Assembly (NCBI GenBank): GCA_010202465.1
Contig: CP047919.1
Span: 1-64,000 of the forward strand
Source: Candidatus Saccharibacteria bacterium oral taxon 488
Lineage (GTDB): Bacteria > Patescibacteriota > Saccharimonadia > Saccharimonadales > Saccharimonadaceae
Length of the DNA stretch: 64,000 nt
Reading direction: 5' to 3'
The notes under the pieces are model-generated. The model was not told where the DNA came from. It saw only the letters and a program-made list of their open reading frames with translations, and did no database searches. Positions 1-9,034 of this stretch are shown here, one piece after another. The position numbers were made by a program, and so were the translations under genes. The number at the start of each line of letters is the position of its first letter. Position 1 is the first letter of the stretch.

Positions 1-1347
1 GTGAATAGTCAAGCTATTTGGCAGGGAGTGCTGGGTGAAATTGAGGTTTCAATTCCGCCATCGTCATTTTCGACCTGGTTTAAGTCGACCGAGCTTGACA
101 TTATATCTGCTAATGAGGTGGCCGTCCTATCACCCAACCCCTTCGTGTTGACACAGCTGGAAAAACGCTACTATCAGCGCATCGCTGACGGCTTGAAGCG
201 AAGCGGCCTTGCGGTCTCGACGATTCATTTTCGACCCAAAAAAACAGCTGCTCGAAAGCAGCGCCTCAGCCGTGATGAACCAAATTCAGCGGCCGCCACC
301 CAACCGATCATCAAGCAGTCTAAAAAATCAGCAACCAACCTCAACCCGCGCTATACCTTTGACAACTTCATCGTTGGCTCGAGTAATGACTTGGCGCACG
401 CCGCCTGTCAAGCAATTGCCGCTAGTCCTGGCACCAAATATAACCCGCTTTATCTCTATGGCGGTTCGGGGCTTGGCAAGACCCATTTAATGCAGGCCGT
501 TGGTAACGAGATTATTAAGCGCCAACCCTCCGCCCGCGTACTATATACCACCACCGAGACCTTTGTGAGTGAATTTCTCGACTCGATTCGCTTCAAGAAA
601 AAAGGATTTTCCGATAAATATCGTAACGTCGATGTCCTGATCGTTGACGATATGCAGTTTATCGCCAATAAGGAAAAAACTCAGGACGAGTTCTTTCACA
701 CCTTTAACGACCTACACCAAAACGACAAGCAAATTATCATCAGCTCTGACAAGCCGCCCAAAAGCATCCCTACCCTGACCGACCGCCTGCGCAGTCGCTT
801 TGAGTGGGGTATGACAATTGACGTGCAGATGCCTGATTATGAAACTCGCTGCGCTATCGTTACTGCCAAGGCTGGCCTGAGTAATATTGAATTATCCGCC
901 GACGTTGTCGAATATCTCGCCACCAATTTCAAGACTAATATTCGCGAACTTGAAGGGGCGCTCAATCAACTCCTCGCCTACGCCGAGATGCAGAACATCA
1001 CACCCGATGCCGAAACCGCCGAGGGATTACTTGGTAATATCAAGCGTTCTCGCCCGCAACATATCACCGCCAAGCAAATTATTGACAAAACCGCTCGCCA
1101 CTTTGGTGTTGAGGTCAAGGATGTGTGTTCGCCAAGGCGCGATAAATACATCATGCAGCCACGCCAAATCGCCATGTACCTGCTGCGGAGCGAGCTCAAG
1201 ATGAGCTTTCCAAAAATCGCCCAGGAGCTTGGCCGCAAAGACCACACTACCGCCATTCATTCGGTTGACAAAATTAGCAAGGAGATGCTCATCAGCGTCA
1301 ATATTCGTGAACAAATTAACGACATCCGAGACAAGCTCTATGTGTAA
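1..1347 (+). CDS. dnaA: Chromosomal replication initiator DnaA
   Basis: Initiator ATPase that binds DnaA boxes and opens oriC. The 448-residue protein has the usual layout: an N-terminal helical domain (about 1-80), a low-complexity linker, an AAA+ core with Walker A GGSGLGKTHL near residue 154 and Walker B LIVDDMQF near 213, and a C-terminal DNA-binding domain carrying the family signature GRKDHTTAIHS near 411. It starts with GTG at base 1, so its promoter and RBS lie outside the window. The oriC-like spacer and dnaN follow, the classic dnaA-dnaN arrangement. Length is normal for the family and nothing is broken. Confidence 0.98.
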   Translation: MNSQAIWQGVLGEIEVSIPPSSFSTWFKSTELDIISANEVAVLSPNPFVLTQLEKRYYQRIADGLKRSGLAVSTIHFRPKKTAARKQRLSRDEPNSAAATQPIIKQSKKSATNLNPRYTFDNFIVGSSNDLAHAACQAIAASPGTKYNPLYLYGGSGLGKTHLMQAVGNEIIKRQPSARVLYTTTETFVSEFLDSIRFKKKGFSDKYRNVDVLIVDDMQFIANKEKTQDEFFHTFNDLHQNDKQIIISSDKPPKSIPTLTDRLRSRFEWGMTIDVQMPDYETRCAIVTAKAGLSNIELSADVVEYLATNFKTNIRELEGALNQLLAYAEMQNITPDAETAEGLLGNIKRSRPQHITAKQIIDKTARHFGVEVKDVCSPRRDKYIMQPRQIAMYLLRSELKMSFPKIAQELGRKDHTTAIHSVDKISKEMLISVNIREQINDIRDKLYV

Positions 1348-1607
1348 AACCTGGGTAAAATGTGCGTATAACCAGCGACAAACGTGTGAACGACTATCCA
1401 CTAATCTAGCTGTTATCAAATGGGCCAAGCAGCATCACGTGGATAATCGGCGTCTTATCCACGACACCATACCCAGCAAATCCACCGTCTTTTCCACCGA
1501 CACAATGCTACTACCACCCCTATATGAACACAATCTTTACCCAGTTTCCACAGTACCTATTATTACTAACTACTGAATAAAAATAAGAAAGGGATTATAA
1601 TAAGAAT
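1348..1607. other. oriC: Probable replication origin (oriC) between dnaA and dnaN
   Basis: This 260-bp spacer has no gene. It holds a convergent pair of 9-mers, CGTGGATAA at 1438-1446 and TTATCCACG at 1455-1463, each one base from the DnaA-box consensus TTATCCACA. Looser matches sit at 1394-1402 (CTATCCACT), 1490-1498 (TTTTCCACC) and 1544-1552 (GTTTCCACA). An AT-rich stretch at about 1553-1607 could be the unwinding element and also carries the dnaN promoter. Position next to dnaA supports the call; strand-skew analysis was not done. Confidence 0.75.
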
Positions 1608-2708
1608 ATGAAACTCACCGTCACCCAAGAAAACCTCGCCAAAGCCCTCGCTAGCGTTGGGCGCATCGCTGCTAGTCGTAACGAACTAGCGATACTGAAT
1701 AATATTTTATTACGAACCGATGGTTCTCGGCTGGTCGTAGCGGCAACGAATCTGGAGATCGCCTCTACCCAGCATGTTGGCGCCAAGGTCGAGAAGCCCG
1801 GCTCGATAACTATCCCAGCCCGACTAGTGAGCGAGTTCGTCGCCAGCCTGCCAAGTAGCACGGTTGAATTGGAGGTTAAGGACGAGCATCTACACCTGAC
1901 CGCAGATAAGTTCTCATCGGTTATCAATGGCGTCGTAGCAGACGAGTTTCCGGAGCTACCGACAGTGGACGAGCAGACAGCGGTGCGACTGGATATGAGT
2001 GCCGATGAGCTAAAAAAAGCAGTTTCGCAAACCATTATCGCGACGTCTAGTGATGCCACGCGGGCGGTGTTAACTGGTGTGTACTGGCACACCTATAATA
2101 GTGAGTTGTATCTAGCGGCCACGGACGGTTATCGGCTAGCGGAGAAGCGGCTGATGAAGTTTGATGGCGAAATTACAGCCATCGTACCAGCATCGACATT
2201 GCAGGAAGTGCTGCGGAGCCTCGACACCGAGACGAGTGATGTAAGTTTGTTTTTTGATGAAACGCAGGTTGGGTTTCGGACGGATCACCTAGAGATTGTG
2301 AGTCGGCTGATCGATGGCAAGTTTCCCGACTATCGTCAATTAATTCCTAAAATTGCCGAGACCGAGGTAACGATTAAGAAGGCTGATTTTCTGCGTATTA
2401 CCAAGGTTGCTAGTTTATTTGCACGTGAGTCGGGCGGCGGCATTACTCTCACGGCTAGTCACGAGCAAGCGCTACTATCAATCCATTCAATCGCCTCGGA
2501 ACTCGGCGAGAATACCTCTGAGGCTAGTGCCGAGGTGTCAAGCGACGGCGAAATTACGCTTAATTCTCGCTATCTGATTGAGTCGCTTGGCGTCACTGAT
2601 GGCGAGACTATCACCTTCTCGTTTAGCGGCAAACTGTCGCCATGCGTTATCCGCGAGCAGACCCCTACGCCGGATTGTATGCATATTGTTATGCCGTTGA
2701 AGCGCTAG
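1608..2708 (+). CDS. dnaN: DNA polymerase III beta subunit (sliding clamp)
   Basis: Ring-shaped processivity clamp for the replicative polymerase. The 366-residue protein begins MKLTVTQENLAKALASVGRI and ends with the typical clamp terminus (HIVMPLKR), with the three-fold repeated clamp fold expected at this length. A TATAAT box at 1596-1601 lies only six bases before the ATG, so the transcript may be leaderless, although AAAGGGA just upstream could act as an RBS on a longer transcript. Its stop codon is one base from the convergent stop of the secretion operon, leaving no room for a separate terminator. Confidence 0.97.
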   Translation: MKLTVTQENLAKALASVGRIAASRNELAILNNILLRTDGSRLVVAATNLEIASTQHVGAKVEKPGSITIPARLVSEFVASLPSSTVELEVKDEHLHLTADKFSSVINGVVADEFPELPTVDEQTAVRLDMSADELKKAVSQTIIATSSDATRAVLTGVYWHTYNSELYLAATDGYRLAEKRLMKFDGEITAIVPASTLQEVLRSLDTETSDVSLFFDETQVGFRTDHLEIVSRLIDGKFPDYRQLIPKIAETEVTIKKADFLRITKVASLFARESGGGITLTASHEQALLSIHSIASELGENTSEASAEVSSDGEITLNSRYLIESLGVTDGETITFSFSGKLSPCVIREQTPTPDCMHIVMPLKR

Positions 2709-2709
2709 G

Positions 2710-3519
2710 TTAGTTGAGTGATCGACCGTCTTGAGTAATGGCAATTCGTCGATCATTATTGTAATCAATAGTGATATTGTAGGCTAATTTATCCTCAACA
2801 GTAACAGTAAATGATAGCGTATTTTTTCCTGATGATGTATCACGTACGATGTCTTTTATCGTTGTTTGTGTAGCGATACGTGATAGTTTGTGGTCATAAG
2901 AATAATCGCTCATGATTAGCTTCTCAATGTAGTCAGTGTCATTACCGGTTAGTTGGTCAGATAATGAATTGCCGTACTGATCCTTTTGGCCGCTCCAGTT
3001 GACAACTAGATGCGGGCTTCGTAGTCCACGCATTCGTGAAAAGTCATCATTACAGCCAAAATAACCGTATATTAGCTGATCGGTTGGTAGGCATGAAACG
3101 GTTGTGCCATATTGATACTGGGCATCCTCGTCAAGATTGGTTTTTTGTGACCACGTATATTCGACAAGATACGACTGCTGTAGGCTTTTAATATCAACAA
3201 TGAAGTTAACGGTGTGGATGTCTTTCGCTTGATCGCGAGTCTGCTTGAACGACCCATCGCGGATAAGAATGTCTTTGATGGAGTTGTCTGGTAAATTGCC
3301 AGTGTAATTGTTACGGATAGCGGTATATAATGCGTGACGGATTGTTTCGAGGGTTTTAGTGTCGGTCGGTTTACCATTTGTATACGTTCTGAGGTTTTCA
3401 ATGTGCATCTCTCCACCGAGGGGGTTGCGCAGCAGCAGTATATAGGCAATTGTAGCGATAGTAACAATGCCGATAAACCCCGAGATAATGAAAATTAGTT
3501 TTTTATTATAGTGCAACAT
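2710..3519 (-). CDS. Bitopic membrane protein, last gene of the secretion operon
   Basis: Unrecognised 269-residue protein. It has one N-terminal membrane helix (about residues 8-29) and a large extracytoplasmic part. The start is set at the ATG at 3519, preceded by GGAGGT at good spacing; an in-frame ATG at 3552 lies deeper inside the upstream gene. It overlaps the upstream hydrolase gene by 14 bases, so they are co-translated. Its C-terminus (LSFTVTVEDKLAYNITI) resembles that of the protein at 5313-5807 (ISFTVTVNNTAAYVVQF), suggesting paralogues. The architecture is like VirB8-type assembly factors, but that is inference. Confidence 0.7.
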   Translation of the reverse strand: MLHYNKKLIFIISGFIGIVTIATIAYILLLRNPLGGEMHIENLRTYTNGKPTDTKTLETIRHALYTAIRNNYTGNLPDNSIKDILIRDGSFKQTRDQAKDIHTVNFIVDIKSLQQSYLVEYTWSQKTNLDEDAQYQYGTTVSCLPTDQLIYGYFGCNDDFSRMRGLRSPHLVVNWSGQKDQYGNSLSDQLTGNDTDYIEKLIMSDYSYDHKLSRIATQTTIKDIVRDTSSGKNTLSFTVTVEDKLAYNITIDYNNDRRIAITQDGRSLN

Positions 3520-4852
3520 TGCCACCACCTCCACCTGTGCTTGCTCCAACATAATTTGCTACTGCCGACATATCAACTTCTGGGTAGGCAAACTCATCTG
3601 GTAGGCGACCGAGCCATGCCTTTGTCTCGTTGATCTTACCTACGCGGATGAAACCAGATCCGCCACCCGATTGTGTACCATCACCGCGCCCCTTACCGGG
3701 ACCACTACAGCTTGCTTGGCCAACGATAACAGTATCACCGTGAATGCCGAGGACGACACCAGTATGTCCATACCGTCCACCGTTCCAGCTAAATATTGCT
3801 CCAACCTTTGGTGTTTTGCCGGTTGGCACGCGCCTGTTACTCCTTAAGTATGACACAACCGCCTCTCCATTTCCGGGTGTATAGACGCCTTTTGTAGAAG
3901 TGAACTTGTTTAAAAAGAATACAGAGAACGACACACAATTCGAGCCGCCACCATTACAATTATTCCACAGGTAACCACCCATAGCCTTCTGGCTTTCATT
4001 GTTCTTATTTTCGCCGTAATTCATCATGAATTTCTTTGCCTGCTCTTCGTTGAGGCCGCCTTCGGAGATAGTGCCGCCTCCACCTCCACTATCATCACTG
4101 CAGTTAGTAGCGGCACCAGAAGCCGCTGCGGCTGCGATAGAAGGATCTGGCTCCCAGCTCATGGCTTTGTTAGCATAAGCTGCGCGAATATCGGTTCGTG
4201 GGATACCAGCACCAAAAAACTTCTTTACCATAATAGAGGTTGCCTCGTTTACGTTGCCCGAGGCCGTCATTTCGGCAAGAACGTTTTTACGTGAGGTCGG
4301 TGCAAGATTCTGGAGCTGCCACCAGACGATAGCTAGTTGCACCTCGAGGCTGGTAACATCACCCTGGACGCCAGCCTGCTGTTGCCAATAAAGAACGGCT
4401 ACGCCCGGGTCCCATTGGGCGATTCCCCAGGCATCGCCCATACCAGCCGGTTTACTCGGGTTCCACGGGTGATACTTACCGCCGGCCTTGAGCGGATTTG
4501 GCTCGGAGCCTTTATTTTGACGAAGAATTGGGTTACCTTTTGACTCCTGATATAAATTACCAACGATTGCTGCTGCAACAAACTTTGGTGCACCTTTGGA
4601 TATAAAATAATTAAATGCTTTCTTTAGATTATCTTCACCGACCAACTCTCCTGCGGCATCGCCCGCCCGCTGTGCGGCATTTGGTGAACAGTTTGTATCT
4701 TCAGAATTATTACTAAAAAGGATACTATTGTCTTCAAATGTCGCGCGCAGTTGGTCGGTATTTAGTTCGGCAAATACCGGTGAGCTCCCAAAAAGCAGCG
4801 AAATAATTGATATAACGATAACAACCCTTTGCAAGACTAATTTTCGTTCCAT
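3506..4852 (-). CDS. Secreted VirB1-like hydrolase: tail-lysozyme domain plus CHAP domain
   Basis: Probable cell-wall hydrolase of the secretion locus, 448 residues. It has a signal peptide (about 1-28, ending SSPVFA), a phage-tail-lysozyme-like domain (about 65-230) with candidate catalytic Glu103 in NLYQESKGNP and the GIAQWD motif near 143, a Ser/Gly/Ala linker, and a CHAP amidase/endopeptidase domain (about 275-415) with Cys306 (SNCVSFS) and His363 (YGHTGVVLG). Together these could cut both glycan and peptide of peptidoglycan. It overlaps the genes on both sides by about 15 bases. In an epibiont it could act on its own wall during machine assembly or on the host wall; the sequence does not decide. 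Confidence 0.85.
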   Translation of the reverse strand: MERKLVLQRVVIVISIISLLFGSSPVFAELNTDQLRATFEDNSILFSNNSEDTNCSPNAAQRAGDAAGELVGEDNLKKAFNYFISKGAPKFVAAAIVGNLYQESKGNPILRQNKGSEPNPLKAGGKYHPWNPSKPAGMGDAWGIAQWDPGVAVLYWQQQAGVQGDVTSLEVQLAIVWWQLQNLAPTSRKNVLAEMTASGNVNEATSIMVKKFFGAGIPRTDIRAAYANKAMSWEPDPSIAAAAASGAATNCSDDSGGGGGTISEGGLNEEQAKKFMMNYGENKNNESQKAMGGYLWNNCNGGGSNCVSFSVFFLNKFTSTKGVYTPGNGEAVVSYLRSNRRVPTGKTPKVGAIFSWNGGRYGHTGVVLGIHGDTVIVGQASCSGPGKGRGDGTQSGGGSGFIRVGKINETKAWLGRLPDEFAYPEVDMSAVANYVGASTGGGGGNVAL

Positions 4853-5316
4853 AATTTCCTCGCTCGCTCTCTCGCGTTATCCGGTAGTATGTTACCGTCA
4901 GTTGTCCGCCACGCCTCTCTGCCGGTTGAGTATGCGATGAGCTGTAAATTGCCGCGATCATCTTTCTTTAATATGACATATAATGTGCGCGATGGATTGG
5001 TGGTCGCAACATTGGCGGCAATTGCTTTCAGAAAGATCCACTCATTTTCGAAGTCAATTTTTTCGATAAATATTTGTCGCGGTGTTGTCGCAACTCGCAG
5101 GTTGGTAAAAGCAGCGGAGGCTGATTCGCGCAATATTTTTTCTGGGATTATAAGATTTTTAGTTGGTCCTGGATTTAATGGAGTGTTGTTGCGGATAACA
5201 ACTAGAATAATGACGATTATCAGCGCAATCGCCGCGACGCACAGTCCGGCCATAATCATCAACGATCGCCTATCGTCACGTGGCTGCTGGGAGTAATAAT
5301 TCATGCTATCTATCAT
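4837..5316 (-). CDS. Small bitopic membrane protein in the secretion operon
   Basis: Unrecognised 159-residue protein with a charged N-terminus, one strong membrane helix (about 19-42) and an extracytoplasmic domain of about 115 residues. The start at 5316 makes a 4-nt ATGA overlap with the stop of the gene upstream, and its end overlaps the hydrolase gene by 16 bases, so it belongs to one translationally coupled chain. The plan (short cytoplasmic tail, single helix, small outer domain) recalls VirB8-like scaffolds. No motif confirms it. Confidence 0.7.
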   Translation of the reverse strand: MIDSMNYYSQQPRDDRRSLMIMAGLCVAAIALIIVIILVVIRNNTPLNPGPTKNLIIPEKILRESASAAFTNLRVATTPRQIFIEKIDFENEWIFLKAIAANVATTNPSRTLYVILKKDDRGNLQLIAYSTGREAWRTTDGNILPDNARERARKLWNEN

Positions 5317-5807
5317 AACGCTACTGGCTCCCCACTTGCGGTTCGAATGGTGACGGCGTTATCCGCGATAGTAAACTGCACGACATACGCGGCGGTGTTG
5401 TTAACAGTCACGGTGAATGATATTACCTTTTCGTCAAAAACTACATTAGTGATCGCTCCAGACACAAGGGTATCAGAGGTCGCATGTTTACTTACGTAGT
5501 GGCGAAGAATCGCTGCAACGAGTGAATTTTGGGTGTCATCATTGATGAATGCGGCCAGTGTTTTATTGGCGCTATTCTTCGTATCCCACCCGCTGAGGAT
5601 CAACTGCTGTGTTGTTGGCTGGCCACTGCCGCCGGTTGGTCCCTCGTACTGTTTACCCTCTGATTGGTTGTTACTAGGCGATTGCGATGGGGTCGATTGG
5701 TTGGTGGGTGGTAGCAGCAGAATGACGACAACGACTGAGGCGGAAAGTGTGACAAATGATAACGTAGCAATAATTGCTGTTTTGTGTGCTAAAAGGAAGT
5801 CTCTCAC
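5313..5807 (-). CDS. Bitopic membrane protein in the secretion operon
   Basis: Unrecognised protein of 164 residues from the chosen GTG at 5807. That start forms a 4-nt GTGA overlap with the upstream stop and is preceded by GGAGG; an ATG at 5849 would overlap the upstream gene by 46 bases. One membrane helix (about residues 10-32) is followed by a Ser/Pro/Gln/Asn-rich linker and an outer domain ending ISFTVTVNNTAAYVVQF, which is similar to the end of the protein at 2710-3519. It may be a VirB8-like paralogue; that is inference from shape and context. Confidence 0.7.
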   Translation of the reverse strand: MRDFLLAHKTAIIATLSFVTLSASVVVVILLLPPTNQSTPSQSPSNNQSEGKQYEGPTGGSGQPTTQQLILSGWDTKNSANKTLAAFINDDTQNSLVAAILRHYVSKHATSDTLVSGAITNVVFDEKVISFTVTVNNTAAYVVQFTIADNAVTIRTASGEPVAL

Positions 5808-8800
5808 GACGACTGCCCTCCAACTTTTTTCGGTCCAGTGATCACCCACATACCTGTTGTGCCATCATCCTCTTCATTTTTACCTTTATCTGCCTTTTCA
5901 CCAAAGTGAAATTCGCTCGCCGCAAAACCAGCTTTATTTTCGGTGTTGGAGCGCTTATTCGGGTCGCCAACGAGGAACTTACCGTCAGCGGTCTTTCCGC
6001 GAATAAACATAATGTGACCACCCTGGATAAACGGTGTTTTCCCGCCAACCGATATGAGAACTAGGCCACCCTCGGACAGGCCTCTTGAGGCATTCTCGGC
6101 GCTTGGCTGTACTGTCTTAATCGTGACGCCAAATTTATCCTTAAATAGCTGGGCCTTACTTTCCCATATCCAATTCGAACCACAGCGTCCGCTACCCCTC
6201 TGGCCATCGTTTTGATAGAAAAACTCAGCCATTTTTTCTGGATCAACGGTTGTATTGCCGACAGTCGAGATGATAGCGGCCATAGAGGTTGGTGCGCAGC
6301 CACACTCACCAATATTACCAATACCGTATTTTTTATTCTTCCATGGCTCTTCTGACTGATAGTACATCTTAATTTGATCAAGATTTTCGCCGGTTTGGGA
6401 GTTTGAGGCGTTATTAGACTGGTTGCTGCCGACAAGTTCTTCGTCGTCTTCACCGTTGATGGAGTTTTGGATCTGATAATCCATTAAAAAGACGGAGATG
6501 GCGGCGAGGGTCCTGCTGTCGGCGGTGTCAATTGAGCCAAAGTCGGTATCGGCACTTGTCTTGCCATTTTCACCTTCGACAACAGGACGATAACCGCCAC
6601 TGGAGAGCTTGCCGGTACTTTGCCTGGTACTAGATTCATCAAGGATGCAGCCGGCCATATTGGTTGAGTATTCTGCTGAACTAACATCGCTGCAAGACTC
6701 AATAAACGATTTTAGCGGTGTATTGTCTTTTATATATCCTTTACTGACTAACGCTTCGATGTCATCTTCTTTCTCGATATCAACACTTTCATCGATCCAT
6801 CCAGCCTTCGCTAGGATCTCTCGCGCCTCCTCAACACCCATATCGTCCTGCTGTCTAGTAAAGCCCGTACACCCAGCGCCGGCAAAGTTCACTGCCGGGG
6901 TAACGTCGCGGCCATTAACCTCGGTTTTTAAACCAAAGTCTTCGGCATAACCACAGTAATTTGCCGAGTAGTTATCACTCGCATTGGCGGTGGCTCCAAA
7001 TGAAAGTGCCATTGCTGGGAGGCGGATGATATTAGAGAAGATTGATGCGAATGAATTATTGTAACTACCAGACTGGAGCATCATCTGACGCAGGTTAAAG
7101 GTGAGGCTGCCGAGGAATGTGTGGCGACTAGAGGTGTCGAATGGGCTGAGTGAGGCGATATCGTATTCACGTTGTTGTCGCTCGTTAGCGAGACGAACTT
7201 GATTAAAACTAGAGAGGCCTTTTTTAGACAATACCGGCAGATGTTTTGCTGAGTTTGCTGCTGCAAAAAATGCACCAGCCGATGTTCCGAGCATATCACC
7301 AAACTCTTTACCCTTAGCATTTGCAATGTCATTATCGCCAACGATGGCTTTGAATATCGCCTGAACAGCTGCACTTGTGGCCGCTTTGGTTATTTCGCCT
7401 ATAATGACAGAGGTAATCTGAGAGATTGCGAAATCACCCACTGCCTTGACAATACCGCCGATAAGTGTTGGCGCTGCTAGGGCTGTCGCTGCTGCATCGA
7501 CGGCCATGGCAGAATACATAGCCTGATCGCTCATGATAACATTACAGGCACCTTTGGTAGCGTCCTTATATTGATACATTGCTTGGATAGCTGGATGGCG
7601 ACGAACTTTAAGTCCGGGTGCAAATTTCTCAGATAGCGGAACTTTATTTTTATTGACGCCCATGGCAGAGAGCAGGAGTGGTGAATCAAGGGCTGACTCG
7701 GCTTTGCCGTCACTGCCTTTGTGGCGAGAGGTTAACATTGTACCAACGAATTCCATGCCGGCGGCAGTCATTGCGAAGCGCGGATCAAGGCCCGAAGCCT
7801 TTTGTTGTGATCCTGGTGAGAGAACGATATTAGCTATCGGTGGGATAAGTGCCGCCATTTGCGCTCCAGCGACACCGCCAACGATAAAGTCGGGCACATG
7901 TCCAGCGATACAGGCACCTGTTGCGAGGGTATAGGCCGAGCCAGCACGCCGCGCACGCTTCAGTTTTTTGTCGGCATGCGCCTTGGCTTTGTTGCCAGAC
8001 TCTTCGATGTCTGCTTGGTTTACTTTATCGTCAGCACGATATTCTTCGGATGGGGTCTTCTTTTTTTCACCGTCAGAACCTGTTGGGCCTTGATTTTGTC
8101 GGTTATTCTTTTTGTTTTCTTCGGCCCACGTGGCCGCTCCCCCGTTTCGCTTTATGCGCTTAAATTTACTAAAGAACTTTTTGGCGAGATATTTACTTGA
8201 CCAAACGCGAAATCGCATATTAAACGCACCGGATCGACCAAGGACTTTGGCGGCAAGACCGCGGTTTTCTTTGGCACTTAAAAAACCGGGCAGATCCTGG
8301 GCCTTGATATGTTTACCGTCAACGATGAACTTTTCTGGGTTACCACTGGGGTAGCCAAGCCTTTTTAGATTAAGCGGATTGCCTTTAGCATCGGCCGCTA
8401 CAACGCCGTGCTTTGCGAGACGTCGTAGGCCTTTGTTCGAAATCGTGCCGGCCTTGCACTTCATCTTTTTACTGTTACAGACACCAGGCTTTGTTATCAT
8501 ATTCGCCAAGTTTTTTGCGAGACGCCGTTCAGAGACAACTGAACTAGAATCGTTGCCAAGGGTTAGGTTTTCCATGAGGTTGATGAGCATTGATGCCGGA
8601 CCAAACACCGAAGCCAGCAGACCGCCGCCAACACCAAACATTATCATCAGACCAACAATACCGCCACGTTTTTTAGCAAGAGCAATGAGCTTGGCACCTC
8701 GACCTTTAGGCTTATTTCGCTTGGAGCCTCCCGGCTGATAAAAACCGCCGGGTAGACTCTGGTTTGCAGCACTACTCTCTCTATCTGCTACTTTTTGTGC

Positions 8801-9019
8801 AGCCTCGCCAGTGCTATCTTTTCGGCCTGCCTGGTAGCCGAACTGGTCATTATCAAGGCTATCATCTCGTAGACCGGCCTCTATCTGGTCGAGCGCTGCT
8901 TGCTCACCAGCATTCAGTCGCTCCGATGAATCATCATGTAGCTCAAACGGATTTGCTCGCGCATCAGCATCGGGATCGGTCGTGGTGTCAAATCGTGGCG
9001 GTTTTGTTGCTGTTGCCAT
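5804..9019 (-). CDS. Giant membrane protein with C-terminal C39-like cysteine peptidase
   Basis: 1071-residue protein of the secretion operon. The N-terminal 110 residues are acidic and polar, then lysine-rich, followed by a hydrophobic segment near 120-150 (GLMIMFGVGGGLLASVFGPA). The centre has further hydrophobic stretches rich in Ala and Gly. The last 190 residues form a papain-like peptidase of the C39 type: Cys in ECGCAPTSMAAI, His in GGHIMFIRG, and Asp in LVGDPNK. Such domains cut leader peptides or wall peptides; the substrate is unknown. GGAGG precedes the ATG, and TATAAT lies a few bases upstream, so an internal promoter is possible. The middle of the protein matches nothing I recognise. 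Confidence 0.8.
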   Translation of the reverse strand: MATATKPPRFDTTTDPDADARANPFELHDDSSERLNAGEQAALDQIEAGLRDDSLDNDQFGYQAGRKDSTGEAAQKVADRESSAANQSLPGGFYQPGGSKRNKPKGRGAKLIALAKKRGGIVGLMIMFGVGGGLLASVFGPASMLINLMENLTLGNDSSSVVSERRLAKNLANMITKPGVCNSKKMKCKAGTISNKGLRRLAKHGVVAADAKGNPLNLKRLGYPSGNPEKFIVDGKHIKAQDLPGFLSAKENRGLAAKVLGRSGAFNMRFRVWSSKYLAKKFFSKFKRIKRNGGAATWAEENKKNNRQNQGPTGSDGEKKKTPSEEYRADDKVNQADIEESGNKAKAHADKKLKRARRAGSAYTLATGACIAGHVPDFIVGGVAGAQMAALIPPIANIVLSPGSQQKASGLDPRFAMTAAGMEFVGTMLTSRHKGSDGKAESALDSPLLLSAMGVNKNKVPLSEKFAPGLKVRRHPAIQAMYQYKDATKGACNVIMSDQAMYSAMAVDAAATALAAPTLIGGIVKAVGDFAISQITSVIIGEITKAATSAAVQAIFKAIVGDNDIANAKGKEFGDMLGTSAGAFFAAANSAKHLPVLSKKGLSSFNQVRLANERQQREYDIASLSPFDTSSRHTFLGSLTFNLRQMMLQSGSYNNSFASIFSNIIRLPAMALSFGATANASDNYSANYCGYAEDFGLKTEVNGRDVTPAVNFAGAGCTGFTRQQDDMGVEEAREILAKAGWIDESVDIEKEDDIEALVSKGYIKDNTPLKSFIESCSDVSSAEYSTNMAGCILDESSTRQSTGKLSSGGYRPVVEGENGKTSADTDFGSIDTADSRTLAAISVFLMDYQIQNSINGEDDEELVGSNQSNNASNSQTGENLDQIKMYYQSEEPWKNKKYGIGNIGECGCAPTSMAAIISTVGNTTVDPEKMAEFFYQNDGQRGSGRCGSNWIWESKAQLFKDKFGVTIKTVQPSAENASRGLSEGGLVLISVGGKTPFIQGGHIMFIRGKTADGKFLVGDPNKRSNTENKAGFAASEFHFGEKADKGKNEEDDGTTGMWVITGPKKVGGQSS

Positions 9020-9034
9020 ATGCCTCCAATTATA

